A stretch of DNA of 47,682 nucleotides from Gemmatimonadota bacterium (GTDB lineage Bacteria > Gemmatimonadota > Gemmatimonadetes > Longimicrobiales > Gaopeijiaceae). The stretch covers positions 1 through 47,682 of the forward strand of contig JAOUPR010000020.1 in the NCBI GenBank assembly GCA_029879725.1, written 5' to 3'. This document shows positions 25,240-34,154 of this stretch, piece by piece; position 1 is the first letter of the stretch, and every line of letters begins with the position of its first letter. The position numbers were made by a program, and so were the translations under genes. The notes beneath the pieces were generated by a model. The model had not been told where the DNA came from, did not search any database, and saw only the letters and a list, made by a program, of their open reading frames with translations.

Positions 25240-28206
25240 ATGGAATCCGTGTTGTCAGGCTCCTCTGAGGGGAAGAGGAAGCGAACTCCGTTCCGTTGGA
25301 TGTTCGGGTGCTGGCTCGTTCTCGCCACGTTCGGCGCGGCGCCGGCGTCGGCCCAGAACGGGACGATCACCGGGATGGTTTCCGAAGCTGGAACCATGCA
25401 ACCCGTGAACTCGGTGCAGGTATACCTGCTCGATACGTCGCTGGGCACGTTGTCCGCCCAGAACGGCCGCTTCCTGATTCTGAACGTTCCGGCGGGGACC
25501 TACCAGATCCGCGCCGAGCGCATCGGATACGAGATGGTCACCCAGGACGTGACGGTCACCTCGGGGGGCACCTCGCAGGTGGACTTCACCCTCTCCACGC
25601 AGGCTCTCGCCCTCGACGAGCTCGTGGTCACCGGTACGGCCGGGGCGGCTCGCCGGCGGGAGATCGGGAACAGCATCTCGCAGGTGAACCTGGCCGACCT
25701 GCCCGAGCCCGCCGTGAGCACCGACGCCATCCTGCAGGGTCGGGTGGCGGGGATGACGGTGCTCCAGAGCAGCGGCATGGCCGGTAGCGGCGCGCAGATC
25801 CGCCTTCGCGGGAACGTGTCCGTATCCATGAGCAACCAGCCCATCATCTACATCGACGGGGTGCGGATCCGGTCCGACGGGTACGCCAAGAACGTCCCGC
25901 CGGTGGGGTACGCCGGGCGGAGCTCCAACGACATCGTGAGCCCCCTCAACGACATCCATCCCAGCGACATCGAGAGGATCGAGGTTCTCAAGGGAGCCGC
26001 CGCGACCACGCTGTACGGTACCGAGGCCGCCGCCGGCGTGATCCAGATCTTCACCAAGCGCGGACACACCGGACAGGCCCGGTGGACGGCGCAGATCGAC
26101 CAGGGAGTGGCATGGGAGCTTCCCTTCGGCCCCAGCGCCGACGTATGCCCGCCCTCCGAGCTGGCCAAGTCCGAGGCGCTGGGTGTGGGGACGTGTCAGT
26201 CCGCGTCCGGTGGACGCCCCGAGTACCTCTACATCGACCCCTGGCTCAGAAACGCGTGGCGCCAGAAGTACTCTCTTTCAGTGGCGGGGGGTGGCGAGGC
26301 GCTCCAGTACTTCGTCTCCGGAAACTGGGACGACAACGAGGGCGTGCTTCCCAACGACATGGAGGAGAAGGGCGTGATCCGGGGGAACTTCACCTTCACC
26401 CCGCTCACCAACCTCCAGCTTCAGTGGAACACGTCCTTCACGCAGAACCGCATCGAGAACACGGCCGCGGGGAACAACGCCCACGGCCTGACCCTCAACG
26501 CGTTCCGACGTGACCGGAACTACCTCGGTGACGAGACCCGGGAGGCCATCGATCCGTTCCTGAACCAGGAGATCACCACCAAGATCAACCACCTGGTGAC
26601 GGGGATCACGGCTACGTACAGCCCGACTTCGAACTTCACGAATCGCCTCACCACCGGGTACGATCTCTCGCAGGTGAATCTGCGCAACCTCCGGCCCTTC
26701 GGATTCGTGCGCGCCCAGGACGGAATCCTGTCCGACCAGCGGGTCGAGTACCAGAACGTGACCCTCGACTACGTCGGGACGTACGACTTCAAGTTCGGTG
26801 AAGGGATGCGGTCCAGCTTCTCGTGGGGCGGACAGAGCATCAGCACGCAGGTGGAGAGCACGTCGGCCTACGGACAGGATTTTCCCGGTCCCGGTGAGCC
26901 CACGGTGTCTTCGGCGGGAACCACGTTGGGCTTCGAGGCCCGCCAGCGCGTGATCAACGCGGGCTTCTTCGTCCAGAATCTCCTGGACATCAACAACAAG
27001 TACTTCATCACCGCCGGTGTGCGGGTGGACGGAAACAGCGCCTTCGGTGAGGCGCTCGGACTGGAAGCCTACCCCAAGGTGAGTGCCTCGTACGTCGTGT
27101 CGGACGAGGACTTCTGGAACGACGGATGGGGGCAGATGAAGCTGCGGGCGGCCTGGGGCCAGTCGGGCCGGGCACCCGGGGCGTTCGACAAGGTGCGGAC
27201 GTACAGCCCCGCGGGGTGGGGCGGCGATCCCGCCTTCCTTCCGCTCAACGTGGGGAACGACCAGATCGGTCCGGAGCGGACGTCCGAGCTGGAGTTCGGA
27301 TTCGACGGCTCCTTCGTCGACAGCCGGCTCTCGCTGGACGTCACCTATTATCTGCAGAAGACCACCGACGCCCTCTTCAACGTCCGGCAGATCCCTTCGT
27401 TGGGATTCCTGTCGTCGCAGTTGGCCAACGTGGGTGAGCTCTCGAACAAGGGAATGGAGATCGTCGCGAGCTTCGCGGCGGTGCAGTCGGAGTCTTGGCA
27501 GCTCGATATCGGAGGTTCGCTCTCCACGAACTCGTCCGAGGTGGTGGATCTTCCGGATGAGGTGCCCGCGTTCTCCATCGGGAACTACGGATGGGTGGAC
27601 GAAGGCCAGCCCATTCCGGTCATTCGCGGATATTGCGTCACCAACCCCGACGCGCTGGCGGAGCCCGTCATCGAGTCGGAGTGTGACTACGGGCCGAACC
27701 AGCCCACACACATCATCCAGGGATTCGTAACCGTGGGGCTGCCCGCGGGAGTCAGCCTGACCGCACGCGGAGAGTACCAGGGCGGACACTACATCTCCGA
27801 CGGCGCGGCGTACAACGCCGTGCGCCGGTCGGTGATCTGGCCCGGGTGTTACGAAGCGTATTCGCTCAACGAGACGCAGGGGCGTGACGCCGTGACCGCC
27901 ATGGATCGGGCACGGTGCCTGGATATCGGCACCATCCGGGGTGACTACTTCATCTATCCGTCCGACTTCTTCAAGCTCAGGGAGCTCACCCTCCAGGCCC
28001 CCATCCCCGACGGCGTGATCCCGGGGGCGAGCCGGGCGACGCTCACCGTTTCCGGGCGCAACATGTGGAAGTGGGTCAACAAGGACTTCCCGGTGTTCGA
28101 GCCCGAGATGGGCGGCAACTCCGGGTACGACGAGTCGGTTCGGGGCCTCCTCGAGCACGTTCCTCCCCCAGCCACCTTCACCGCATCGTTGCGGCTGGTC
28201 TTCTAG
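25240..28206 (+). CDS. SusC/RagA-family TonB-dependent outer-membrane transporter, copy 1
   Basis: A 988-residue outer-membrane transporter powered by TonB-ExbBD. The signal ends ASAQ at about 38. Residues 40-118 form the carboxypeptidase-regulatory-like domain (TITGMVSEAG..., GRFLILNVPAG). LDELVVTG at 125-132 is the signature that precedes the plug. The plug contains QIRLRGNVSV, PIIYIDGVRI and EVLKGAAATTLYGTEAAAGVIQIFTKRG. The rest is the beta-barrel, ending in FTASLRLVF with a terminal Phe, as expected for barrel assembly. GGGAGG precedes the ATG at 25240. The stop codon TAG begins the Shine-Dalgarno of the SusD gene. Substrate unknown; no glycoside hydrolase is nearby. Confidence 0.92.
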   Translation: MESVLSGSSEGKRKRTPFRWMFGCWLVLATFGAAPASAQNGTITGMVSEAGTMQPVNSVQVYLLDTSLGTLSAQNGRFLILNVPAGTYQIRAERIGYEMVTQDVTVTSGGTSQVDFTLSTQALALDELVVTGTAGAARRREIGNSISQVNLADLPEPAVSTDAILQGRVAGMTVLQSSGMAGSGAQIRLRGNVSVSMSNQPIIYIDGVRIRSDGYAKNVPPVGYAGRSSNDIVSPLNDIHPSDIERIEVLKGAAATTLYGTEAAAGVIQIFTKRGHTGQARWTAQIDQGVAWELPFGPSADVCPPSELAKSEALGVGTCQSASGGRPEYLYIDPWLRNAWRQKYSLSVAGGGEALQYFVSGNWDDNEGVLPNDMEEKGVIRGNFTFTPLTNLQLQWNTSFTQNRIENTAAGNNAHGLTLNAFRRDRNYLGDETREAIDPFLNQEITTKINHLVTGITATYSPTSNFTNRLTTGYDLSQVNLRNLRPFGFVRAQDGILSDQRVEYQNVTLDYVGTYDFKFGEGMRSSFSWGGQSISTQVESTSAYGQDFPGPGEPTVSSAGTTLGFEARQRVINAGFFVQNLLDINNKYFITAGVRVDGNSAFGEALGLEAYPKVSASYVVSDEDFWNDGWGQMKLRAAWGQSGRAPGAFDKVRTYSPAGWGGDPAFLPLNVGNDQIGPERTSELEFGFDGSFVDSRLSLDVTYYLQKTTDALFNVRQIPSLGFLSSQLANVGELSNKGMEIVASFAAVQSESWQLDIGGSLSTNSSEVVDLPDEVPAFSIGNYGWVDEGQPIPVIRGYCVTNPDALAEPVIESECDYGPNQPTHIIQGFVTVGLPAGVSLTARGEYQGGHYISDGAAYNAVRRSVIWPGCYEAYSLNETQGRDAVTAMDRARCLDIGTIRGDYFIYPSDFFKLRELTLQAPIPDGVIPGASRATLTVSGRNMWKWVNKDFPVFEPEMGGNSGYDESVRGLLEHVPPPATFTASLRLVF

Positions 28207-28217
28207 GAGGCGCGATC

Positions 28218-29528
28218 ATGACGAATACCAGAATGATATCCGGAATGGAGAGGGCGTCCGTGAACACTCTGAGCAAGCTGGCCGTGTACGGTGTCACGAT
28301 GCTGGCCCTGGCCTCATGCGACACCAACGTGACCAACCCCGGTCCGGTGCAGGACGAGTTCCTGGACAGGGAAGAGGCGTATCCCGCCGTCGTGTCGGGG
28401 ATGGGTCGGGCCCTGGCACAGGCGACCAACTGGATCGGGTATACCAGCGCCGCCGTGGCGCGGGAGATCCATCCGTCGGGTTCCACGGGGAGCTTCGGGA
28501 TCACCGTCTTCTGGCAGAACGGGGTCCTGGATGCGACCGACCGGGACCTGAACGTCCACTGGAACGAGGCCCAGAGGGCTCGCTGGTTCGCCGAGGACGG
28601 CATCCGGCGGATGGAAGAAGGAGGCGCCAGCACCGCACTCCTCTCCGAAGCCTACCTCTGGGCGGGTTACGCCAACCGTCTGCTGGGCGAGACCTACTGT
28701 GAAGCGGTGATCGATGGTGGAGCGCCGGAAGCGAGCACGGTCTTCCTGGACCGCGCGGAGGGCTGGTTCACCAAGGCGGCCCAGGCGGGCTCCGGTGACG
28801 TCGCGACCGCCGCCATGGCGGGGCGCGCGTCGGTGCTGGCCGATCTCGGGCAGTGGGCGGCGGCGGCGGCGGACGCCGCCACGGTGGCCGACGGCTTCAA
28901 GCACGTTCTTCCGTACTTCGAGCTCGGCGAGAACGACCAACGGAACCGTATCCAGTACGCCAGCTACGCGGAGCCGTACAAGGCCCATACCCAGTGGAAC
29001 ACCTGGGTGGATGCCTACTATCGGGCCACCGCCGACCCCCGTGTCCCCTTCATGGAGACCACGGAGGTAGGCGACGCGGCCATCGGTTGCTGTGGTCGGG
29101 TAGCCTGGTGGCCGCAGCAGAAGTATCCGGAAACCGACTCTCCCATCAATCTCTCTTCGGGAGCGGAGATGCGCCTGATCCAGGCGGAAGCCTATCTCAA
29201 CAACGTGGGCGGAGACTGGACCGACGCGATGACGGTGATCAACGCACTGCGTGCGGCCGCGGGCGTGCCGGACGCGGTGGCCACCACCGCCGACGAGGCG
29301 TGGACCGCTCTGAAGCGTGAGCGGGCCATCGTCCTGTGGCTGGAGGCGCGTCGTCTCCCGGACCTCCGCCGTTGGGAGGCCAACGCGACTCCCGGCGATC
29401 TCGATCCTCTGGAGGTTCCCGGGGCGGACCCGCTCACGGGGTCGCACCTCGTGCAGCAGGACAAGTGTTTCCCCATTCCGCCGTCGGAGCAGGAGACGAA
29501 TCCCAACGTGCCGGTCGTTCCCGGCTGA
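28218..29528 (+). CDS. SusD/RagB-family surface lipoprotein, copy 1
   Basis: A 436-residue lipoprotein with lipobox LALASC (Cys34 after a longish leader). It shows the SusD layout: an N-terminal DEFLDREEAYPAVVSGMGRAL, tetratricopeptide-like helices (LLSEAYLWAGYANRLLGETYC, AAMAGRASVLADLGQW), EMRLIQAEAYLN, and a C-terminal ERAIVLWLEARRLPDLRRW, all typical. SusD proteins cap the SusC channel and bind ligands. Its Shine-Dalgarno TAGGAGG (28204-28210) includes the SusC stop. A perfect hairpin terminator follows 22 bases after its stop. A GCCG stretch with a double Cys (GDAAIGCCGRV) is unusual for the family. Confidence 0.9.
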   Translation: MTNTRMISGMERASVNTLSKLAVYGVTMLALASCDTNVTNPGPVQDEFLDREEAYPAVVSGMGRALAQATNWIGYTSAAVAREIHPSGSTGSFGITVFWQNGVLDATDRDLNVHWNEAQRARWFAEDGIRRMEEGGASTALLSEAYLWAGYANRLLGETYCEAVIDGGAPEASTVFLDRAEGWFTKAAQAGSGDVATAAMAGRASVLADLGQWAAAAADAATVADGFKHVLPYFELGENDQRNRIQYASYAEPYKAHTQWNTWVDAYYRATADPRVPFMETTEVGDAAIGCCGRVAWWPQQKYPETDSPINLSSGAEMRLIQAEAYLNNVGGDWTDAMTVINALRAAAGVPDAVATTADEAWTALKRERAIVLWLEARRLPDLRRWEANATPGDLDPLEVPGADPLTGSHLVQQDKCFPIPPSEQETNPNVPVVPG

Positions 29529-29550
29529 GTTCTCGTAGGGATCAGGAAGG

Positions 29551-29592
29551 AAAGCGGGCCGGTGGCGTCAAGCCACCGGCCCGCTTTGTTTG
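29551..29592 (+). terminator. intrinsic terminator of the first SusCD operon
   Basis: A perfect 16-base stem (29551-29566 with 29572-29587), loop GTCAA, then GTTTG and TTTT in the following ten bases. It separates SusD from the convergent patatin gene. Confidence 0.9.
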
Positions 29593-29645
29593 TTTTCGTC
29601 GTCACGCCTTCCCACGGCGGCTGGAATCTTCCGTGACGGGAGGCT

Positions 29646-30842
29646 TCACCCGTATCCGTTGAGAAAGTCCGCCACCTCGTCCCGGCGGGCCTTGGCGTCC
29701 CGTTCGCCGATCTCGATGAGGGCGCGCAGGTAGTCCGGCTGGAAGAGCACCAGGCTGATGAAATCGGGGCTCCGTGTCTGCTGTGTGCCCAGGCCCCGCG
29801 TGAGAAAGCGGAATGCCCTGGGGAGTTGGGGCTCGTACTCGCCGGCCAGTTGTCCGAGATCCACCGACGGGCGCAGGATGAGCAGATCCACCGGCTTGAG
29901 GCCCAGGCGGTCCTCCTCGCCGAGCTTCCCGATGAGCTGGTTCAACCGCTCCAGCCGGAGCGCGTCGTGGTCCAGCAGATCCAGGAAGATGGAGTTCATG
30001 AGCACGCCCACCACCTGGGCCGGCGGCGGATACCCCTCGACGCTGGGACGATCGGCCTCGGCGTCCGTGCGGGCGTACCGGGTGGAGATGGCCAGGACGC
30101 GCCGGGCGCCGAGGTGAAGCGCCGGCGAGAGCGGCGCCGTGAGCCGGATGCCGCCGTCTCCGTACCAGCCGTTCTCGAGTTGCACCGCCGGGAAGAACAA
30201 CGGGAGGGCGGCCGAGGCCATGATGTGCTCCACCGTGAGCACGGCGCGGCGGGCCCGCCGCAGGGGCCTCTCCCACTCGTGGATCCCGTTCCCCTGGATC
30301 CAGGTCACGGACTGACCGGTGGTGTAGCTGGACGTGCTGAGCGCCACCGCCTTGAGCCGGCCACGGTCCAGGTTGTACTGGATGCCCGTGAGCTCTCCGT
30401 CCACGGCGTGGAGGGTCTCGGTGAGGTAGTCACGCAGCGGACTCGTGTCGACCAACCCCCGGACGCGCGGCACGCGCCTCACGCCACCCGAGGCGAGCTG
30501 GAACATCCACCGGAACACGTTCCCGGCCAGGGACATCCCGTCGGCGCGGAACACGTCCTTGACGGTCAGGCGGCTCCAGAGCTGGGTGAGCTCGTCCACC
30601 GCCTGGAGGAAGGATCCATGATGCGACGCCAGGAGGGCCGCGTTGATGGCACCGGCCGAGACTCCGGTGATGTACGGGATCTCCAGGTCGGGAAATTGTT
30701 GTGCCAGACACCTGAGGAAACCCACCTGGTACGCGGCGCGTGCGCCGCCGCCGCCCATGACCAGGCCGAGGTCGCCGGGGCCGGAGGTATGGCGCGCCGC
30801 GGCCAGCTCGTCGAGGGTCGCGAGGCTGCAGGACTCCGACAT
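29646..30842 (-). CDS. patatin-like phospholipase
   Basis: A 398-residue serine lipid acyl hydrolase. The oxyanion-hole GGGGARAAYQVG is at 30-41, the nucleophile elbow GVSAG at 60-64 with Ser62, and the Asp of the catalytic dyad in YGDGG at about 229. No signal peptide is apparent, so it may act at the inner membrane, or be exported by another route. It has C-terminal helices after residue 280 that are variable in the family. It is 6 bases downstream of the membrane-protein gene on the same strand, in one operon. Phospholipase action on membrane or dietary lipid is plausible, but the substrate is unknown. Confidence 0.9.
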   Translation of the reverse strand: MSESCSLATLDELAAARHTSGPGDLGLVMGGGGARAAYQVGFLRCLAQQFPDLEIPYITGVSAGAINAALLASHHGSFLQAVDELTQLWSRLTVKDVFRADGMSLAGNVFRWMFQLASGGVRRVPRVRGLVDTSPLRDYLTETLHAVDGELTGIQYNLDRGRLKAVALSTSSYTTGQSVTWIQGNGIHEWERPLRRARRAVLTVEHIMASAALPLFFPAVQLENGWYGDGGIRLTAPLSPALHLGARRVLAISTRYARTDAEADRPSVEGYPPPAQVVGVLMNSIFLDLLDHDALRLERLNQLIGKLGEEDRLGLKPVDLLILRPSVDLGQLAGEYEPQLPRAFRFLTRGLGTQQTRSPDFISLVLFQPDYLRALIEIGERDAKARRDEVADFLNGYG

Positions 30843-30848
30843 TCCGGG

Positions 30849-31232
30849 TTACCCGAATATCGGGCGATCGATGGCCATGATTCCCACGATCACGATCACC
30901 ACGGCCACCGCCGTGCCCACGATGTGGGGAGGGTAGGTCCGGTCTTCCGGTGCCCTGCGACGCTGAACCACCGCGACGACGTGGGCGACCACGGAGGCGA
31001 AGATCATGGCCACCATGTGACCACCCAACTGAGGATAGAACCTGCCCGAGAAGAGAAGTCCGAAGCCGAGAAGGATTCCGAGGTCCAGGAGCGCGGCGAA
31101 GGTGGAGGAGAGCACGCGCATCCTCTTGTCGTAGGGCCTGCCGGTCATCACACCGCGAAGTGCGTATCCGATGGTGGCGACGGCAGTGACGAAAACCAGG
31201 TAGCGAAGTCCGGAGTGGGCGAAAAAGAGCAT
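30849..31232 (-). CDS. small cytochrome-b561-like membrane protein of unknown function
   Basis: A 127-residue protein with about four hydrophobic segments. It opens MLFFAHSGLRYLVFVTAVATIGY; the HSGLRY motif and following helices resemble a family of small Bacteroidota membrane proteins that databases sometimes label as cytochrome b. Whether the histidines bind haem is untested. The ATG at 31232 was chosen because AAAGGA precedes it and the protein starts at the conserved motif; the much longer frame from 31574 is low-complexity. It is the first gene of the operon with the patatin. Confidence 0.65.
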   Translation of the reverse strand: MLFFAHSGLRYLVFVTAVATIGYALRGVMTGRPYDKRMRVLSSTFAALLDLGILLGFGLLFSGRFYPQLGGHMVAMIFASVVAHVVAVVQRRRAPEDRTYPPHIVGTAVAVVIVIVGIMAIDRPIFG

Positions 31233-31440
31233 CAGGGAATCCTTTCTATCGTCAGTGAGCAGTGCCGGCGGACGAACATACCGATTGTCGGTCCGTCGCA
31301 CATCGACGGCACGAGGAACACCGCCTCGGTGCCAGAAACATATCGTCGGCGACCCGGTATTACAGACCCATGTACCCACCATCAACGAGCCCGGAGTGAC
31401 TGCCAGGTAGATCGAGCAGGCCGCTGCGGAAGGAGGACTC

Positions 31441-32238
31441 ATGGTGACGTATCGCGCACTCCTCTCCCTCGGGGCGATCATCGCCCTCGGTTCATCGTCC
31501 TCGGTGGCGGCCCAGGACGTGAACGCATCCGTGCTTCCCACGGTGATCGAAGGGTTCACCGTCGAGGTGAGCACCCGCGTGCCCTACCCCAACGTCCAGA
31601 TCCGGTTCGACACCGGCGAACGGGTCGTCAGCGACGAGCGGGGCAGGTATTCCCTCACCGGAGTGCCCGCCGGACTTCATCAGGTGGCGCTGATCACGGG
31701 GCGCTGCAACGTCACCTTCGCCGAGGTGGAGTTGGCTCCGGGTGAGATCAAGGGCGTGGCCTTCACCGTGCCGCCCGACCCGGTGGGTCTGCGGGCGGGC
31801 CACGAGGAGCTTCGCAAGCGCTCGGAGGGAGATTACTACTCGGCGGAAGAGCTGGAACGGATGAACGTACGGGATCTCCTCGAGGCGCTGAGGCGGGTGG
31901 CTCCCGACATGGTGGGCCCCCAGGGGGGCTTGCCGGGCGCCGGCGCCTCCCTGAGAGGGCGGACCCGATCCGCGCAGGGAGTTTCCGTTCCCATCGTCGT
32001 GGTGGACGGGATCCAGGTGGGTGACGGCGTGCGGACGCTTAGAGATTTCAAGCCCATCGACATATATTCGATGGAGGTCCTCAAGGGTGCCAGCCGGGGG
32101 TGGGCCTATGGAACCGGAGGTGCGGGCGGAGTCATCAAGATCTCGACACGCCAGGGTGACTTCGGCTACGGCATCACGGATCACGACCAGTGCGAAATCG
32201 GCGAATGGCCGGACCAGGGCGTACGAGCCCAACACTGA
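31441..32238 (+). CDS. barrel-less TonB-receptor plug protein, copy B
   Basis: A 265-residue secreted protein; the signal ends VAAQ at about 24. It has the same design as copy A: a carboxypeptidase-regulatory-like domain (about 38-112; PNVQIRFDTGE, GRYSLTGVPAG, GRCNVTFAEVELAPG), then a plug-like domain (NVRDLLEALRRVAPDMVGP, PIVVVDGIQVGDG, PIDIYSMEVLKGASRGWAYGT, GGVIKISTRQGD). The barrel and LDEIVVTG stretch are absent. Cys89 and Cys251 are the only cysteines and match copy A. The sequence has GGAGG before the ATG. It heads a four-gene operon with a regulatory-domain lipoprotein, a di-haem peroxidase and another lipoprotein. Confidence 0.72.
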   Translation: MVTYRALLSLGAIIALGSSSSVAAQDVNASVLPTVIEGFTVEVSTRVPYPNVQIRFDTGERVVSDERGRYSLTGVPAGLHQVALITGRCNVTFAEVELAPGEIKGVAFTVPPDPVGLRAGHEELRKRSEGDYYSAEELERMNVRDLLEALRRVAPDMVGPQGGLPGAGASLRGRTRSAQGVSVPIVVVDGIQVGDGVRTLRDFKPIDIYSMEVLKGASRGWAYGTGGAGGVIKISTRQGDFGYGITDHDQCEIGEWPDQGVRAQH

Positions 32239-32247
32239 GAGGAAACG

Positions 32248-32886
32248 ATGACCCACAACTCCGGGGCGGGGAGCCTTCTTTCGATCGTTCTCGTGGCTTC
32301 CATGCTGGGCGCGTGCGGATCGGACGACACCCTGGTGGATCCGACCCAAGGGGGAGGCGACCTGTCGGGAGTCGTGGCCTTCGTGAAGACCGGGAGCGGG
32401 GTTCCCGGCCTCGTCGTCGCGCTCCTCCAGAACGGGGAAGTCGTGGGGACGACCCATACCGATGCGTCGGGCCTGTTCCAGTTCCAGAGTCTTGCCGAGG
32501 GGACGTATACCGCCCGCCTCACCGGGATGGAACTGGCGGGCCTCAATCCGCGGGCCACCGTGTTCGATCCGGTCGAGCGGGTGGTGACGTTGAGCGGGGA
32601 GTCGGTGGACCTCGCCTTCGCGACCGTCAGCCTGGTTCCGCCCCGCGTCACCGGTGACGTCACCTGTGGAGGGGTTCCGGTGGAGGGTGCCAGCATTCGC
32701 GTCATCGGTGGTGAGGATGCCGACGTGACCGTCCTCTCCGACGTGAGGGGACGGTTCGCCGCCACCAACCTGTCTCAGGGTGTGTACGCGGCGATTCCCG
32801 TGTCGGCCCCCTGCGCTCTCTCTCCTGCGTTCCAGTCGGTTCAGGTGGGGGCGGGGCAGGCCGGCGAGGTGGACTTCGCCGGATGA
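32248..32886 (+). CDS. lipoprotein with two carboxypeptidase-regulatory-like domains
   Basis: A 212-residue lipoprotein: signal with LGAC and Cys23, then an acidic linker. Two Ig-like modules follow, LSGVVAFVKTGSGVPGLVVAL...SGLFQFQSLAEGTYTARL at about 38-90 and VTGDVTCGGVPVEGASIRVIGG...RGRFAATNLSQGVYAAI at about 132-190, each with the GxFxFxxLxxGxY pattern of carboxypeptidase regulatory (SpaA-like) domains. Such domains are adhesive or scaffolding. It sits 9 bases after plug copy B and overlaps the peroxidase start (ATGA), so it is translationally coupled. Role unknown. Confidence 0.78.
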   Translation: MTHNSGAGSLLSIVLVASMLGACGSDDTLVDPTQGGGDLSGVVAFVKTGSGVPGLVVALLQNGEVVGTTHTDASGLFQFQSLAEGTYTARLTGMELAGLNPRATVFDPVERVVTLSGESVDLAFATVSLVPPRVTGDVTCGGVPVEGASIRVIGGEDADVTVLSDVRGRFAATNLSQGVYAAIPVSAPCALSPAFQSVQVGAGQAGEVDFAG

Positions 32887-34154
32887 GGGAGAAAAGGGTG
32901 GTTCCGGGGTATCGGGTGGGATGGCGGATCGTGGTGCCGCTCCTTTCCGCGGTCGGTGTGTTCGTGGTCGGCTCCTGTGGAGGGGACACCATCGTCGATC
33001 CGGGAGACCAGGAGCCCTCGCTCAGGGAGTTGGCGGTAGCGGCCGGACTCGCCCCGCTCCCCCAGGAGCCCGTGCGACCGCAGGAGAACCCCTACCGACT
33101 GGAAAAGGTCGAGCTGGGCCGGCTCATCTTCTTCGACCCCATCCTGTCCGGAGCCATGGATCTGGCGTGCAGCACGTGCCATCTCCCGCGGTTCGCCTTC
33201 ACGGACGGGCGCCAGTTCCCGTCCGGGGCGGGTGGCGTGGGCCTGGGACCGGACCGCACCGATCCGGCTCCCGCTCCCCTCCGACCCATGCCGCGCAACA
33301 GCCCCACCGTGCTGAACACGGGGCTGTACGGGCGCATGTCGCCCGAGCCCACCATCCACGGGACCATGTTCTGGGGGGGGAACGCCTTCGGGCTCGACGA
33401 TCAGGCGTTGAACCCCATCACGGCCGACAAGGAATTGCGGGGTCTGGCGTACCCCAAGGCCGTCGCCCTCGATTCGGTGTTGACGAGGCTTCGGGCGATC
33501 CAGCGGTACGTCGATCTGTTCGCGGCCGCCTATCCAGAGATCCGGTCCGTGTATGGGGACGACCCGCTCAGGCTCATCACGACCACCACGCTGCGGCGTA
33601 CCCTCGCCGCGTACATGCGGGAGCTCGTCACGCCGAGCGCGCCCATCGATCTGTTCCTTCACGGGGATGATCAGGCACTGACCGCGGCGCAGTCGGAGGG
33701 ACTGCGCTTGTTCATCGGGAAGGCGGGATGCGTAGGGTGTCACCGGGGCCCGCTCCTGTCCGATTTCTCGATGCACGTCCTGGGTGTGAAGCAGGAAGGC
33801 ATCGGGCGGGACACGACTCCCGGAGACGACTTCGGCTGGGGAGAGCACGGCGGAAAGCTCTACTCGTTCCGCACGCCACCGCTCCGTCAAGTGACGCTGA
33901 CCCCCCCGTATTTCCACGCGGGTACGGCCGCCACGCTCGAAGAGGTCATTCTGTTCAAGAACATGGCCATGAGTGCGCACCCCTACGTGTCCGCCACCGA
34001 TCTGGACTCACTCGTGAAGCCGTTGGACCTGTCCGTGACCGAGATCGACGCGTTGGTGGCGTTCCTCGGCGCGCTCACGGACGTCGACACCCCCGTGGGG
34101 TTCCTCTTCCAGCCGCCCGACAGCGTGCCGAGCGGCCTCGGTGTACCGAAATGA
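32883..34154 (+). CDS. di-haem cytochrome c peroxidase (CcpA/MauG/MbnH superfamily), lipid-anchored
   Basis: A 423-residue exported protein with two c-type haem sites: CSTCH at 96-100 and CVGCH at 283-287. Around them are family landmarks ELGRLIFFDPILSG, FTDGRQF, PRNSPTVLNTG, and near the C-terminus SFRTPPLRQVTLTPPYFHAG. A lipobox-like VVGSC (Cys32) suggests lipid anchoring in the envelope. Members either detoxify hydrogen peroxide or, like MauG and MbnH, oxidise Trp residues in a partner protein. Which type this is cannot be told by eye. It overlaps both neighbours in ATGA junctions, so it is stoichiometrically coupled to two lipoproteins. Confidence 0.9.
   Translation: MREKRVVPGYRVGWRIVVPLLSAVGVFVVGSCGGDTIVDPGDQEPSLRELAVAAGLAPLPQEPVRPQENPYRLEKVELGRLIFFDPILSGAMDLACSTCHLPRFAFTDGRQFPSGAGGVGLGPDRTDPAPAPLRPMPRNSPTVLNTGLYGRMSPEPTIHGTMFWGGNAFGLDDQALNPITADKELRGLAYPKAVALDSVLTRLRAIQRYVDLFAAAYPEIRSVYGDDPLRLITTTTLRRTLAAYMRELVTPSAPIDLFLHGDDQALTAAQSEGLRLFIGKAGCVGCHRGPLLSDFSMHVLGVKQEGIGRDTTPGDDFGWGEHGGKLYSFRTPPLRQVTLTPPYFHAGTAATLEEVILFKNMAMSAHPYVSATDLDSLVKPLDLSVTEIDALVAFLGALTDVDTPVGFLFQPPDSVPSGLGVPK

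Noticed and set aside
23763..32238. Plug-only proteins as truncated (broken) TonB receptors
   Set aside because: Both copies have intact starts, signal peptides and the same end point, share a cysteine pair, and the next frames contain no barrel remnants.
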